Source of the DNA: Acidobacteriota bacterium | GTDB lineage: Bacteria; Acidobacteriota; Vicinamibacteria; Vicinamibacterales; Fen-181 | Direction: 5' to 3' | Length of the DNA: 64,000 nt | NCBI GenBank assembly: GCA_003170135.1 | Contig: PMZR01000125.1 | Location: 35,019 to 99,018 of the forward strand | Program-made: the position numbers and the translations under genes | The notes under the pieces: model-generated | Database searches by the model: none | Told to the model about the DNA's origin: nothing | The model's input: the letters and a program-made list of their open reading frames with translations, nothing else | Shown: piece by piece, positions 37,806-47,479 of the stretch | How the letters are laid out: each line of letters starts with the position of its first letter | How positions within the stretch are numbered: position 1 is the stretch's first letter

Positions 37806-40660
37806 TTCTTCACGACGTTCCCGTCCTCGTCTCGCAGCTCGATCGGCCCGAGCTTCAGCTTCGCAAGCTCCGGCTGCACCTTCTTGCGGTCCCCGACGAC
37901 GATGACCACCAGCTTCTCGGGCACGAGATACTTGTGCGCCGCCGCCTGCGCGGCATCCGCATTGACCGCGGCGACCAGTGCCGGGTACTTCGTGTAGTAG
38001 TCGAGGCCGAGGTCGAACGTGTAGATGTTCTCCAGCGTGTCCACCACCTGGCCACTCGTTTCGAACATCCCCGGCAGGGCGCGCACGATTGCGTCCTTGG
38101 ACAGCGTCATCTCGCCGGCCGACAACGGGGCGTCGGCCGTGCGGCGGATCTCCTTGAGGATTTCCGATACCGCCGGTGCCGTCACGTCGGTCCGGACGCC
38201 GCTGTACGCGTAGAACGGCCCGGCGAACCGCCGGTAGACGAACGTGGATCCGGCACCATACGTATAGCCGTGCTCCTCGCGCAGGTTCAAATTGATGCGG
38301 CTCGAAAACAGTCCGCCGAGCGCGGTGTTCATCACCTGCAGCGCCGGGTAATCCGGTGTCGAGCGCGCGGCGCCGATTGAGGCGACGCGAATCTGCGATT
38401 GGGCGGCGCCAGGCTTGTCGACAATCACGACACGAGCCGCGGTGGTGACCGGGGCGCCGGGTGAAGAGGATGGCGGCGTGCCGCGCCGCCACGATCCGAA
38501 CTGCTTTTCTGCAAGACCCTTCAGATCGGCCAGCGTGATGTCGCCGGCCACCACGAGCGCGGCGTTGTTCGGCACGAAACCCTGTCTCCAGAAACCAACC
38601 ATGTCGTCCCGCGTCGTTGCCTTGATCGCGGCGTCGGTTCCCAGCCCGGTGTGCCCGTACGGATGCTGCGGTCCATAGAGCGCCGAGGCCATCGCGGTGC
38701 CGGCCACGCTGTTGGGGTCGTCCCGCTGCTCGGCCAGCCGGCCCAGGCGCTGGCCGCGCTGTCGCTCCACCTCATCGGCCGGGAACGCAGGGTGCAGCGC
38801 GACGTCGGCCATCACGGCCAGCGTCGCCGGGAAGTTCTTCGACAGCGACGTGCCGTTCACCTCCATCGTCTCCGTGGACGACCCCGTCGTCAGCGAGGCG
38901 CCCAATTGCGCGACGTCGTCGGCCAGCCGGAGCGCGTTCCGCGTGGTCGTGCCTTCGTCCAGCATTGCCGCCGTGAAGTTCGCCAGGCCGGGCTTGTCGG
39001 CCGGGTTGGTGTCGCCGCCCGTTCGCACCTCGAGCGCCGCCGACACGACGGGCAGCCCCGGACGCTCGCTGAGAATCACGGTCAGGCCGTTGGGCAGCGC
39101 GAACGACTGCGGCGGCGCAGCCTTGAGCGGCCGGAGCGGGCCTGCCTTCGGCTGCTCGTTGCGCCACGGCTCATCGGCATTGATCGACTCGGCGCCCGTT
39201 CCCGCCACCGCTTTCACCGCCTTTGGCCGCGGGACCTCGGCGCCGAAGTCGGGCGTGCCCGGCACACCGTAGACGACCACGCGCGCGCTGGTTTTCAACT
39301 GATTCTGCGCGAACTGCTTGATCGTGGCCGGTGTCGCCGTGCGGTAGCGTTCGATGTCCTTTGCGAGGTAGTCCGGGTTCCCCAGGTAGTGGTTGTACAT
39401 GTTGAGCCGATCGGCGACGCCGCCGAAGCCGCCGAGCGTCTCGAGTCCCTCCACGATCCCGGTCTCGGCGACGTTGCGGGCGCGGTCCACCTCCGCCGCG
39501 GTCGGCCCGTCGCGCAGGAACCGGTCCAGTTCCTGGTTGATCGCGGCTTCCACTTCTTCCGCCTTGTGCCCTGGCCGTACCGTGACGTCAACCTGGAAGA
39601 CGGAGCCGAGAATGAGCGAGTTCTGCCCGACGCTCACGTCCTGCGCAACCTGCTTTTCGTAGACCAGCGTCTTGTAGAGCCGGCTCGATTTGCCGCCACC
39701 GAGGATTCGCGCCGCGAGATCGGCATCGGCGTCGCCGGGCTTGAAGATCGGCGAGGTCAGCCAGGCCATGTAGATCTTCGGCAGCTCGATTCGATCGGGC
39801 ACCACGATGCGGCGTTCGGCGGTGATCGGCGGCGTCTGCGCGTCGATCTTCGGCACATCCGCGCCTCGTTTCAGTGGCCCGAAGTACTTCTCGACGAGCC
39901 GGCGCCCTTCCGGCTTGTCGAAGTCGCCGACGATCGCGAGGCTGGCGTTGTTCGGCGCGTAGTAGAGCTTGAAGAAGTTCTTCACCTCTTCGAGCTTTGC
40001 CGCCTGGATGTCGGCGTGCGAGCCGATCACCATCCCGTAGTACGGATGGTTCGCCGGGAACAGGTTGTGGTACAGCGCCTCCTGGACGATGCCATACGGG
40101 GCGTTCTCGACGCTCTGGCGGCGCTCATTGCGGATGACGTCCTGCTGGTTCGACAGGTTCGGTTGATCGAGCTTGTCCAGCAGGTACCCCATGCGATCCG
40201 ATTCCATCCACAACGCCAGTTCGATCTGGTTCGACGGCAGCGTTTCGAAGTAGTTCGTGCGATCGAAATCGGTGGTGCCGTTGATGTCGGTGGCGCCCGC
40301 GCCCTCCAGGATCTTGAAATGCGAGTCGCCGGGCACGTGCTTCGTGCCCTGGAACATCATGTGCTCGAAGATGTGGGCGAAGCCGGTCCGGCCCTGCGCC
40401 TCGTTGGCCGGACCGACGTGATACCACAGGTTCACGGCGACCATCGGCACGCGGTGATCTTCGGAGAGAATGATGTCGAGGCCGTTGGCCAACCGGTATT
40501 TCTCGAACGCGATCGTCGGGATGTCCGGGGCCGATGCGGGCGCCGCCGGCGGGGCTGCCTGCGTGCACGCCGCCAGGACTGCGAGCGCCAGCAGGCAACC
40601 GGCCAGGCGAATCCGATGTCCGGTGTCCGATCCGTCGTTCCACCAAGAGTGCTTCATCAT
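37802..40660 (-). CDS. M16-family zinc metallopeptidase, lipoprotein, tandem domains
   Basis: 952 residues. A lipoprotein signal peptide with lipobox LAAC (Cys32) suggests envelope anchoring. The first M16 domain has the inverted zinc motif HIFEH at 96-100 and a downstream glutamate in ENAPYGIVQEALY. The second half (from about residue 510) is a homologous but motif-free M16 domain, as usual in the pitrilysin/PqqL type. It degrades peptides. It is the last of four minus-strand genes after the beta-propeller, glycosidase-like and CBM9-like genes. Confidence 0.93.
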   Translation of the reverse strand: MMKHSWWNDGSDTGHRIRLAGCLLALAVLAACTQAAPPAAPASAPDIPTIAFEKYRLANGLDIILSEDHRVPMVAVNLWYHVGPANEAQGRTGFAHIFEHMMFQGTKHVPGDSHFKILEGAGATDINGTTDFDRTNYFETLPSNQIELALWMESDRMGYLLDKLDQPNLSNQQDVIRNERRQSVENAPYGIVQEALYHNLFPANHPYYGMVIGSHADIQAAKLEEVKNFFKLYYAPNNASLAIVGDFDKPEGRRLVEKYFGPLKRGADVPKIDAQTPPITAERRIVVPDRIELPKIYMAWLTSPIFKPGDADADLAARILGGGKSSRLYKTLVYEKQVAQDVSVGQNSLILGSVFQVDVTVRPGHKAEEVEAAINQELDRFLRDGPTAAEVDRARNVAETGIVEGLETLGGFGGVADRLNMYNHYLGNPDYLAKDIERYRTATPATIKQFAQNQLKTSARVVVYGVPGTPDFGAEVPRPKAVKAVAGTGAESINADEPWRNEQPKAGPLRPLKAAPPQSFALPNGLTVILSERPGLPVVSAALEVRTGGDTNPADKPGLANFTAAMLDEGTTTRNALRLADDVAQLGASLTTGSSTETMEVNGTSLSKNFPATLAVMADVALHPAFPADEVERQRGQRLGRLAEQRDDPNSVAGTAMASALYGPQHPYGHTGLGTDAAIKATTRDDMVGFWRQGFVPNNAALVVAGDITLADLKGLAEKQFGSWRRGTPPSSSPGAPVTTAARVVIVDKPGAAQSQIRVASIGAARSTPDYPALQVMNTALGGLFSSRINLNLREEHGYTYGAGSTFVYRRFAGPFYAYSGVRTDVTAPAVSEILKEIRRTADAPLSAGEMTLSKDAIVRALPGMFETSGQVVDTLENIYTFDLGLDYYTKYPALVAAVNADAAQAAAHKYLVPEKLVVIVVGDRKKVQPELAKLKLGPIELRDEDGNVVKK

Positions 40661-40678
40661 CGATTGCTCCGAGCGTCG

Positions 40679-41794
40679 TTACCGCGTGAGCCACACCTTG
40701 CCGTCGTGCTGGATGTGCGCGACGGCGCTCCCGAACGCCTTCGCGTCGATGCGGTACATGTCGCGCGTGGCCTGCATCGACAGCGCGAGATCCAATCCGT
40801 CCACGCGGACGTCGGCGGCCTTCAGCAGCGCGAGATCGTCCGCGTACCGGCCGTTCGCCCCACGGAACTGGCGTTGCCGATAGTACAGCCGCCTCAGCGC
40901 CCACTTCATCGCCTCATTCGGATCGTCGGCGAACCGATCCGTCCCCGCACCCGCTTCGACCCGTGAGAACTGCACGTACCCCCAGCGCTCCGGCATGTGC
41001 ATGTCGATGGCGCCCTGCGGACTCCAGACCCAGTTGTCGGCGGGCAGAAGGGTCCCGCTCGCCGGGTCGGTTCGCCTGCTGTAGCGCCCGTCCTTCGCGA
41101 GGGCCTGCCACTCGACGCGCGAGAAGTTGACGCGCCACTGTTCGCCCGGGCGCGGCAGCCGCGCCTGCGGCGCCGCTTCGCGCAGGATCTTCCACGGCAT
41201 CGCCATCTCCACGGTCCAGCCCTCGTCGCGATCGCCCGGGCGGTTCATCGTGCCTCGCGTATGGACGGCCAGGCGGAGCCCCGCGATGTCCCACGCGATG
41301 ATTGGCAAACCGCCGTCGCGGTACGTCCGCGGCAACAGCAGGTCGAACACGGTCCCGAGCGGGTTCACCTCGAGCTCGTAGTACATCTGCGTGTCGCCGT
41401 CGGGGTCGATGAACACCTCGAAGTCGTTGTCGTGGTAAATGATCGAATCCCGCTCGGTCAGCGTGCCCCAGATGTCGGGCTCCTCCATCTCGGCGGCCAC
41501 GTAGAAATAGTCCTGGTCCCAGAGCATCTTCGCGCGTGTTTGAAACCGGGGATGGGGCCGGCTGCCGCCCTCGATGTCCACGAACACGTCGGTCCACGGC
41601 GCCGCGTGCCACGCGGCGTCGTCTATCCTGCCGTCGATTGAGGGCGGAGACGACGTCCGGTAGCAGACGTACTGGCGCGGTACGAAAGGGAGTGTCTCGA
41701 AATCCCCGGGCTCGGCGCGACGGCCGGCGGGCGGCGCCGCGACCGTGACAAGGACCAGCAGCGCCGCGCCGGCACCGGCAAGCGCAGGGGTCAA
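40679..41794 (-). CDS. Secreted protein with CBM9-like carbohydrate-binding domain
   Basis: 371 residues from a TTG that directly abuts the preceding TAG. Hydrophobic signal (AGAGAALLVLVTVAAPPAG). The core is a carbohydrate-binding module 9 type fold: SSPPSIDGRIDDAAWHAAPWTDVFVDIEG, WDQDYFYVAAEMEEPDIW, and DNDFEVFIDPDGD...YYELEVNPLGTVFDLLL. The C-terminal 80 residues are separate and helical. Together with the upstream glycosidase-like gene it probably acts on an extracellular glycan (inference). Confidence 0.85.
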   Translation of the reverse strand: MTPALAGAGAALLVLVTVAAPPAGRRAEPGDFETLPFVPRQYVCYRTSSPPSIDGRIDDAAWHAAPWTDVFVDIEGGSRPHPRFQTRAKMLWDQDYFYVAAEMEEPDIWGTLTERDSIIYHDNDFEVFIDPDGDTQMYYELEVNPLGTVFDLLLPRTYRDGGLPIIAWDIAGLRLAVHTRGTMNRPGDRDEGWTVEMAMPWKILREAAPQARLPRPGEQWRVNFSRVEWQALAKDGRYSRRTDPASGTLLPADNWVWSPQGAIDMHMPERWGYVQFSRVEAGAGTDRFADDPNEAMKWALRRLYYRQRQFRGANGRYADDLALLKAADVRVDGLDLALSMQATRDMYRIDAKAFGSAVAHIQHDGKVWLTR

Positions 41795-42889
41795 CTACGT
41801 TCTGCCTTTCAATATCGGCGTGAGCGCCGCAAAGTGATCGGGCGTCAGCGTATTGCCCTCGAAGACGCAGATGCCGTTTGCGCCGGCGGCCAGCGCGTAC
41901 CGCGCGGCGCGGGCCAGATCGGGCGGCGACAGGTCGGGCACATAGAGGCCGGTGTAGAGCGGGATGCGGCCGCCAAGCGCTTCCACGCCTTCCCGCGTCG
42001 CCCGTTCGATCCACGGCACGTCCTGCTTGTAGAACGCGTGATACACCATGGGCAGCACCGCATCGACCGTCCATTTCGTCCATTCCTGGCGCACGAGAGT
42101 TCGCGCGATCGTCGGCGTCGGAAACACCGCCGCGGTCAACAGCGTTCCGTGCGCGTGCACCTCGTGTGCGAGGACGCCGACGACTTCGGTAATCGTGTCA
42201 TAGCGGTACTGAAGCCATGCCTGGTGGCTCGGTGGATCGTCGAGCCGCAGCGGGTCGATGGCCCAGCGCTGCCTGAACCGATCCCGGCAGACGCCGCAGT
42301 AGCAGAAATCGAACTCGGGGTACTCCCTGTCCTGCACGAGATGGTACTTCGGCCACAGGGCGACAGGCAGGATCACGTCCGGGTAGCGAATGTAGTCGAG
42401 GTGGATGCTCGCCAGGCCGTCGATCTGCGCCAGTTCGCGCACCAGGCCCGCGAGGTATTGCCGGACCTCGTCACGTGACGGGCACATGAACTTGTAGTAG
42501 TCCACGTAAGGTGCCTTGTCGGCCGTCGACACGCCGCTGCGGCTCACGGCGTACCAGTCGGGGTGCGGTTTTACCTGCTCGCCGCGCATCATCGCGAAGG
42601 TCCACGCGTGGAGCTCGACGCCTTCGTCCCGGGCCGCCGGCACGTGGGTCCGGTAGAAATCCGCGCTGCCGCTGATGAGCACGGCGTCGATCCCGCCTGC
42701 GCGCATTCGCGCGAGGGTGCGGCGCCAGTCGTCGAGGGACGCGAACGTGCCGCGCATCCAGGCCCAGTGCTTCGTCTTCACCGCGGCCGCGTTCCGCGCG
42801 AGGGCGGCCGCGTCGCCGCCGGCGAGCGCGCGCGCGCCGAACGCAGAGGTTGCCGCGCAGACGGTCGTGAGGAATTGCCTTCGGTTCAT
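41795..42889 (-). CDS. Tat-exported glycosidase-like protein (TIM barrel, GHL10-type)
   Basis: 364 residues. A Tat-type leader MNRRQFLTTVCAATSAFGARA. The barrel fits the family-10-like glycoside hydrolase group (GHL): LDDWRRTLARMRAGGIDAVLISG, ASIHLDYIRYPD, and ANGICVFEGNTL near the end. The aspartate of HLDYIRYPD is a likely catalytic or binding residue. A cysteine cluster CYCGVCRDRFR (about 195-205) is typical for the group. Substrate unknown. Coupled to the CBM9-like gene by abutting codons. Confidence 0.8.
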   Translation of the reverse strand: MNRRQFLTTVCAATSAFGARALAGGDAAALARNAAAVKTKHWAWMRGTFASLDDWRRTLARMRAGGIDAVLISGSADFYRTHVPAARDEGVELHAWTFAMMRGEQVKPHPDWYAVSRSGVSTADKAPYVDYYKFMCPSRDEVRQYLAGLVRELAQIDGLASIHLDYIRYPDVILPVALWPKYHLVQDREYPEFDFCYCGVCRDRFRQRWAIDPLRLDDPPSHQAWLQYRYDTITEVVGVLAHEVHAHGTLLTAAVFPTPTIARTLVRQEWTKWTVDAVLPMVYHAFYKQDVPWIERATREGVEALGGRIPLYTGLYVPDLSPPDLARAARYALAAGANGICVFEGNTLTPDHFAALTPILKGRT

Positions 42890-42904
42890 GGCGCGGTAAG
42901 GATA

Positions 42905-43984
42905 CTACGGCACGATACGCGCCACGTCGAAGATGTAGCAGCCTGGTGTGACCAGCAGGCGGGACCCGGCTCCAAAGAACAGGCTGGTGGGCGCGAGTGG
43001 CCCGGCGCCTCGCAGTTGCAGGGTACGAATCTTGTCGCCGTCGGGGGAGTAGACGTAGACGATCGGGTCGTTCAGCGCCACCCAGAGATTGCCGTGCGGA
43101 TCGATGGCTGCGGCGCGGATGACCGATGGCACCGCCGGCCATGCCCGATCGTCTGCCTCGCGCGCCGGCCATGTGGACGGCTGGCTCCGCAACGCGTCGT
43201 CCAGCTCGCGGCCTTCGATGTGACGCTCGAACACGAGTGCGCCCGCCCCGTCGTAGCGCCGGAAGGTCGGAATCCCCGACTGGAACACGAAGCAGAACCC
43301 GCCGGTCGGATCGACGAGCGGCAGGCCGGCGTTGAGCGACAGGTGAAGGGCGCGGTCCGCCTCGTGGCCCGTCGCGCGCAGCCCGCCAAACGCGCGTCGC
43401 ACCTGCCCGTCCCACGTGTATTCGGTGATGAGCGACCCCGTCTGCGGCTGGCTGAGGAAAATGGAATCGCCGGTGAACTGCAGCGAGGGGCCGTCGCCCA
43501 GGGCGAAGCCCTCGACCACCAGCCGCGGTCCGGGCTGCGCGGCGAGCGTGAAGCCGTTCAACAGGTAGCCGCGATCGGCGAAACGCTGGATGCGCTGGCG
43601 GCCGCCGGGTTGGTCCGCGACGACGAAGGTCCCGCCAGGTTCCGACGCGAACGACGTCGGCCGGATGATGCGGCCGCGTTCCTCGCCGATCTGCACGAGC
43701 CTGGTCGCCTCGGTTCCTGCAGGATCGATCGCGTAGACGGCCTGCGCGCGGCGATCGAAGACGAGGTACTGCCCGGCCGATGTCTGGGTGAACGCAATCG
43801 GATCGCTGAAGCTGGTCGCGATGTGGGCCGGCAGCGCGCTGGTCGAGGACAGAATCTCGGCGTGCGTCGACGCCCGCGTCCCGATGACCGCGCGCATCTC
43901 CCGCTGCGGCGGGTCGTGGGGGGCGGATCCCGGCGCCAAAAGCACCGCCGAGACGAGGACGATGCGGGAGACGGCGCGCATCAC
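42905..43984 (-). CDS. Secreted beta-propeller protein (NHL/six-bladed type)
   Basis: 359 residues with a short hydrophobic N-terminus (SRIVLVSAVLLAPGSA). Repeated blades such as GQYLVFDRRAQAVYAIDPAG, GTFVVADQPGGRQRIQRFADRG and AIDPHGNLWVALNDPIVYVYSPDGDKIRTLQL indicate a six-bladed propeller. No catalytic residues recognised. It begins the run of four genes leading to the M16 peptidase; the gap to the next gene is 15 bp. Confidence 0.8.
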   Translation of the reverse strand: MMRAVSRIVLVSAVLLAPGSAPHDPPQREMRAVIGTRASTHAEILSSTSALPAHIATSFSDPIAFTQTSAGQYLVFDRRAQAVYAIDPAGTEATRLVQIGEERGRIIRPTSFASEPGGTFVVADQPGGRQRIQRFADRGYLLNGFTLAAQPGPRLVVEGFALGDGPSLQFTGDSIFLSQPQTGSLITEYTWDGQVRRAFGGLRATGHEADRALHLSLNAGLPLVDPTGGFCFVFQSGIPTFRRYDGAGALVFERHIEGRELDDALRSQPSTWPAREADDRAWPAVPSVIRAAAIDPHGNLWVALNDPIVYVYSPDGDKIRTLQLRGAGPLAPTSLFFGAGSRLLVTPGCYIFDVARIVP

Positions 43985-44074
43985 GGCGATTCTAGTCCCG
44001 GCGCTCGCCTGTGTCGACGACGGAGCGCCGATGGCAGGGCGAGGCTTCAGCCTTGCCGGGCGGCGTCGAGAGCG

Positions 44075-46240
44075 TCAGTACTTCGCAACCTCGACGATCG
44101 CCTGCAGCACGTCGGACGCCTGCGGCAGGATCGCCTCCTCCAGATCCGGGCAGTAGGCGACCGGGCAGTCCCTCGCGCCCACGCGTCTCACCGGCGCATC
44201 GAGGTACTCGAACAGGTCGCTCGCGATCCGCGCGGCGATCTCCGCCCCGAAGCCGCACGTCACCTGGTCTTCGTGCGCGACCACCACGCGGCTCGTCTCC
44301 CGCACGGCGGTCGCGATGCCGTCCCAATCGCATGGCACGATCGTTCGCAGATCGACCACGCCGACGCTGAGGCCGTCTTTTTCCGCCTGCTGCGCCGCGA
44401 GCAGCGATCGCTGCACCAGCGCGCCCCATGTGATAACGACGAGGTCGGTGCCGGGCCGCCTGACGTCCAGCTTGCCGAACGGGATCATGAAGTCGGCGCC
44501 CGGGTACGGCGCCTTGTTGTAGGTCTGCCGATACAAGTGCTTGTGTTCGAGGAACATCACGGGATCGTCGCACCGGATGGCCGTCCGCAGCAGGCCGGCT
44601 GCGTCCGTGGCCGTGGACGGGTACGCGATCCGGATGCCCGGGCAGTGCGCAAAGATGCTCTCGCCGGACTGGCTGTGGTACGGTGCGCCGCCGCGCAGGT
44701 ACCCGCCGATGGGCGCGCGCACCACCATCGGACACGAGAAGTGCCCGCCCGAGCGGTAGCGCAGCATCGACATCTCGTTGCGCAACTGGTTCATGGCCGG
44801 CCAGATGTAGTCGAAGAACTGGATCTCGACGACCGGCTTCAGCCCGCGCGTCGCCATGCCCACGGCGCGCCCGATGATGTTGGCCTCGGCGAGCGGCGTG
44901 TTGAAGACGCGGACGCCGCCGAAGGTGCGCTGCAGGCCGTGAGTGACCTTGAAGACACCGCCCTTGCCCGCCACCTCGGCGAGCACCGCCGCGCGCGTCG
45001 CATCCGCCACGTCCTCGCCGAACACGACCATGCGCGGGTCGCGCGCCATCTCGTCGTGGAGCGTGCGGTTGATGGCAGCCACCATCGTGTCGGGCTTGCC
45101 GGTCGGCTGCGCCGGCGTGGCGAACGCGTCCGAACACGGATCGACGCCGGCGGAGTAGACCCACCGGGTCGCGGTGGACTTGGGCGGCTTCGCCGCCTGC
45201 AGGGCGCGATCGGCCGCCTCGTTCACCTCGCGATCGACGTCCGCGGCGATCGCCTGCAGGTCCGCGTCGCTCGCAATCGATTCGTGTGTCAGGAACTCGG
45301 TGAACCGGCGCAGCGGATCGCGCACGGCCTCGTCGGCGCGCTCCTTCGGCGACTTGTACAGCCGCTCATCGTCCGAGAGCGAGTGCGAGTAGGGCCGCGT
45401 GACGCGCGCGTGCACCAGCGCCGGACCCTTGCGGCTGCGCGCGTGGTCGGCCGCCAGGCGCATCGCGCGGTAGCTGTCGAGAAAATCGGTGCCGTCGGCG
45501 CTCAGAATCTTCAGGCCCGGGAAGCACGTCACCACGCGTGAGATGTCGCCGCCTGGCGTCTGGATCTCGACCGGGACGGAGATCGCGTAACCGTTGTCCT
45601 CCACCAGATAGATGACCGGCAAGGCCTTGCCGCAGGCGGTGTTCAACGACTCCCAGAATTCCCCCTCCGCCGTCGCGCCTTCGCCAAGCGACACGTACAC
45701 GACCTCGTCCGGGTGGAATCGCTCCTCGCGGTCCGCGATGTCGGTGATCTTCTGGTAGAGCCGGCCCGCCTCCGCGCAGCCAACCGCCTGCAGGCACTGC
45801 GTGCCCGTCGGGCTGCCCTGGGAGACGATGTTCAGGCGCTGGTGGCCCCAGTGAGACGGCATCTGGCGGCCGCCGGACGCCGGGTCATCCGCGGCGCCGA
45901 CCGACTCCAGGAACATCTCGTACGGCGTGACGCCCAGCATCAGGCAGAGCGCGCGGTCGCGGTAGTACGGGTAGAACCAGTCGTAGCCCGCTCGCAGCAC
46001 CAGGCCGGCCGCCACCAGGATCGCTTCGTGACCGGCACCGCTGATCTGGAAATAAATCTGGCTCTGGTTCTTGAGCTGGATTTCCTTGTCGTCCATCCGG
46101 CGGGAGAGCAGCATCATCCGGTAGACGCGGAGCAACTCGTCGCGGGTGAGACACTCGTACTCGGCCGCCTGGTCGCTGCCGGGGTCCCGATCGCTCAGCG
46201 CGAAGCCGTCCATGCCCGACACCCCTCGGATGGGCGGCAC
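44075..46240 (-). CDS. Fused E1 alpha-beta subunit of a thiamine-dependent 2-oxoacid dehydrogenase
   Basis: 721 residues; GTG start at 46240 with a GAGGAG site, ATG at 46213 possible. The alpha half (about 30-360) has the thiamine motif [16 protein letters not shown], with Glu187 in place of the usual Asp of GDG. The beta half (from about 390) has transketolase-type motifs ([68 protein letters not shown]). The fusion is typical of branched-chain or pyruvate dehydrogenases of some phyla. E2 and E3 are not encoded nearby. Confidence 0.9.
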   Translation of the reverse strand: MPPIRGVSGMDGFALSDRDPGSDQAAEYECLTRDELLRVYRMMLLSRRMDDKEIQLKNQSQIYFQISGAGHEAILVAAGLVLRAGYDWFYPYYRDRALCLMLGVTPYEMFLESVGAADDPASGGRQMPSHWGHQRLNIVSQGSPTGTQCLQAVGCAEAGRLYQKITDIADREERFHPDEVVYVSLGEGATAEGEFWESLNTACGKALPVIYLVEDNGYAISVPVEIQTPGGDISRVVTCFPGLKILSADGTDFLDSYRAMRLAADHARSRKGPALVHARVTRPYSHSLSDDERLYKSPKERADEAVRDPLRRFTEFLTHESIASDADLQAIAADVDREVNEAADRALQAAKPPKSTATRWVYSAGVDPCSDAFATPAQPTGKPDTMVAAINRTLHDEMARDPRMVVFGEDVADATRAAVLAEVAGKGGVFKVTHGLQRTFGGVRVFNTPLAEANIIGRAVGMATRGLKPVVEIQFFDYIWPAMNQLRNEMSMLRYRSGGHFSCPMVVRAPIGGYLRGGAPYHSQSGESIFAHCPGIRIAYPSTATDAAGLLRTAIRCDDPVMFLEHKHLYRQTYNKAPYPGADFMIPFGKLDVRRPGTDLVVITWGALVQRSLLAAQQAEKDGLSVGVVDLRTIVPCDWDGIATAVRETSRVVVAHEDQVTCGFGAEIAARIASDLFEYLDAPVRRVGARDCPVAYCPDLEEAILPQASDVLQAIVEVAKY

Positions 46241-46298
46241 ACGACTCCTCGGTCCGGAGGGGGCGCCGCTTTGACTGGTTCGGTCGAGATGGAGCCAT

Positions 46299-46304
46299 TA
46301 TACT
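46299..46304 (+). promoter_or_regulatory. Possible -10 element of the cupin gene
   Basis: TATACT lies about 57 bp upstream of the ATG at 46361. A TTGACT is 22 bp before it, which is too far to be a standard -35, so the assignment is weak. Confidence 0.25.
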
Positions 46305-46360
46305 ATGCGAAATTCGCGGGACAGGGCGGCGCAGGGGCCGCCCGCCTGGCCGGACGCCAC

Positions 46361-46717
46361 ATGACTGCTGTTCGTTTGCATCGTTGGGACGAGATCGCGC
46401 TCGACAAGCTCACCGAGCTCGTGGCGCGGAAGATCATCGCCGGCGAGCGCGAGATGCTCGTGCAGACCTACCTGAAGAAGGGCGCGCTGGTGCCCAGGCA
46501 TGCGCACGAGAGCGAGCAGATGACCTACGTGCTGCAGGGCGCGTTGAAGTTCGTCATTGCCGGCGAGGAGTTCATCGTCCGGGAAGGCGAGGTGTTGCAC
46601 ATCCCGTCTGCCCTGGAACACCAGGCCGAGGCGTTGGAGGATACGTTCGAGCTCGACGCGTTCAGCCCCCCGCGATCCGAATGGCTCGCCGGCGGGAGCG
46701 GCGAGCCCGGCGTCTGA
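46361..46717 (+). CDS. Cupin-domain protein
   Basis: 118 residues from the ATG at 46361. Single-domain beta-barrel with both cupin motifs: VPRHAHESEQMTYVLQG and GEVLHIPSALEHQAEALEDT. A metal could be bound by His48, His50, Glu54 and a later His. The long upstream ORF to 45713 is shadow. Substrate unknown. A TATACT hexamer at 46299-46304 may be its -10 element. Confidence 0.85.
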   Translation: MTAVRLHRWDEIALDKLTELVARKIIAGEREMLVQTYLKKGALVPRHAHESEQMTYVLQGALKFVIAGEEFIVREGEVLHIPSALEHQAEALEDTFELDAFSPPRSEWLAGGSGEPGV

Positions 46718-46877
46718 TTGCGGCGGCGCAATCTGGTACGATCGGGATGGGGACGACCCGAGGACGCCCGGCCTCAACCGACGCGGGGCTTCGATCGAAT
46801 CCCGGCGGGCGGCGGGGACATCCTGGCTGGTGCCGGGCGGTCAGCTCGGGAACAGCCTTTCAAGAGCGAGGCAGACT

Positions 46878-47444
46878 ATGGGCTTTTTTCTGCTGCCGTT
46901 CGTCGTCATCGTGATCATCGTCCTGTGGGTTGTCGGCGTGTACAACCGCCTGATCGGTCTGCGCAACCAGACGGCGAACGGCTGGCGGCAGATCGACGTG
47001 CAACTGAAGCGGCGGCACGACCTCATTCCGAACCTGGTGAGCACCGTCAAGGGCGTGATGGAATTCGAGCGGGACACGCTCACGCAAGTGGTCGAGGCCC
47101 GCGCGAAGGCGGTGTCGGCCACCGGGCCTGCCGACGCGGCACGCAAGGAAGGGGAGCTGACGCAGGCGCTCGGCCGGCTGTTCGCGCTGGCGGAGAACTA
47201 CCCCCAGCTGCACGCGAACGAGAACGTGAAGATGCTCCAGGAGGAGCTGTCGTCGACCGAGAACAAGATCGGCTTCGCGCGCCAGTTCTACAACGACATT
47301 GCCACCAAGTACAACATCTCGCAGCAGACGTTCCCGGCGAACATGATTGCCGGGTCATTCGGCTTCACGGCCGCCGAGCTCTTCCAGATCGCCGACGACG
47401 CCGATCGCGCCGTGCCGACGGTCGATCTGTCGATGAAGAAGTAG
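46878..47444 (+). CDS. LemA family protein
   Basis: 188 residues. One N-terminal membrane helix (FFLLPFVVIVIIVLWVVGVYNRLIGLR), then a helical periplasmic or cytosolic bundle with LKRRHDLIPNLVSTVKG and FARQFYNDIATKYNISQQTFPANMIAGSFGF, the LemA signatures. The cellular role is uncertain. It is followed by an M48 peptidase, a well-known neighbour of LemA. Confidence 0.92.
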   Translation: MGFFLLPFVVIVIIVLWVVGVYNRLIGLRNQTANGWRQIDVQLKRRHDLIPNLVSTVKGVMEFERDTLTQVVEARAKAVSATGPADAARKEGELTQALGRLFALAENYPQLHANENVKMLQEELSSTENKIGFARQFYNDIATKYNISQQTFPANMIAGSFGFTAAELFQIADDADRAVPTVDLSMKK

Positions 47445-47475
47445 TCCGGAGTCCGGGGTCCGGACTCCGAAGTCC
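47445..47475. repeat. CCGGAGTCCGG / CCGGACTCCG array between lemA and M48 gene
   Basis: TCCGGAGTCCGGGGTCCGGACTCCGAAGTCC: GTCCGGAGT words face GGACTCCG words and form a short hairpin. The word matches the 32354 array. Confidence 0.85.
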
Positions 47476-47479
47476 TCCC

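Noticed and set aside
42563-45541. 992-codon plus-strand ORF
   Set aside because: Antisense to the GHL, beta-propeller and E1 genes, all of which have clear family motifs; composition is of shadow type.
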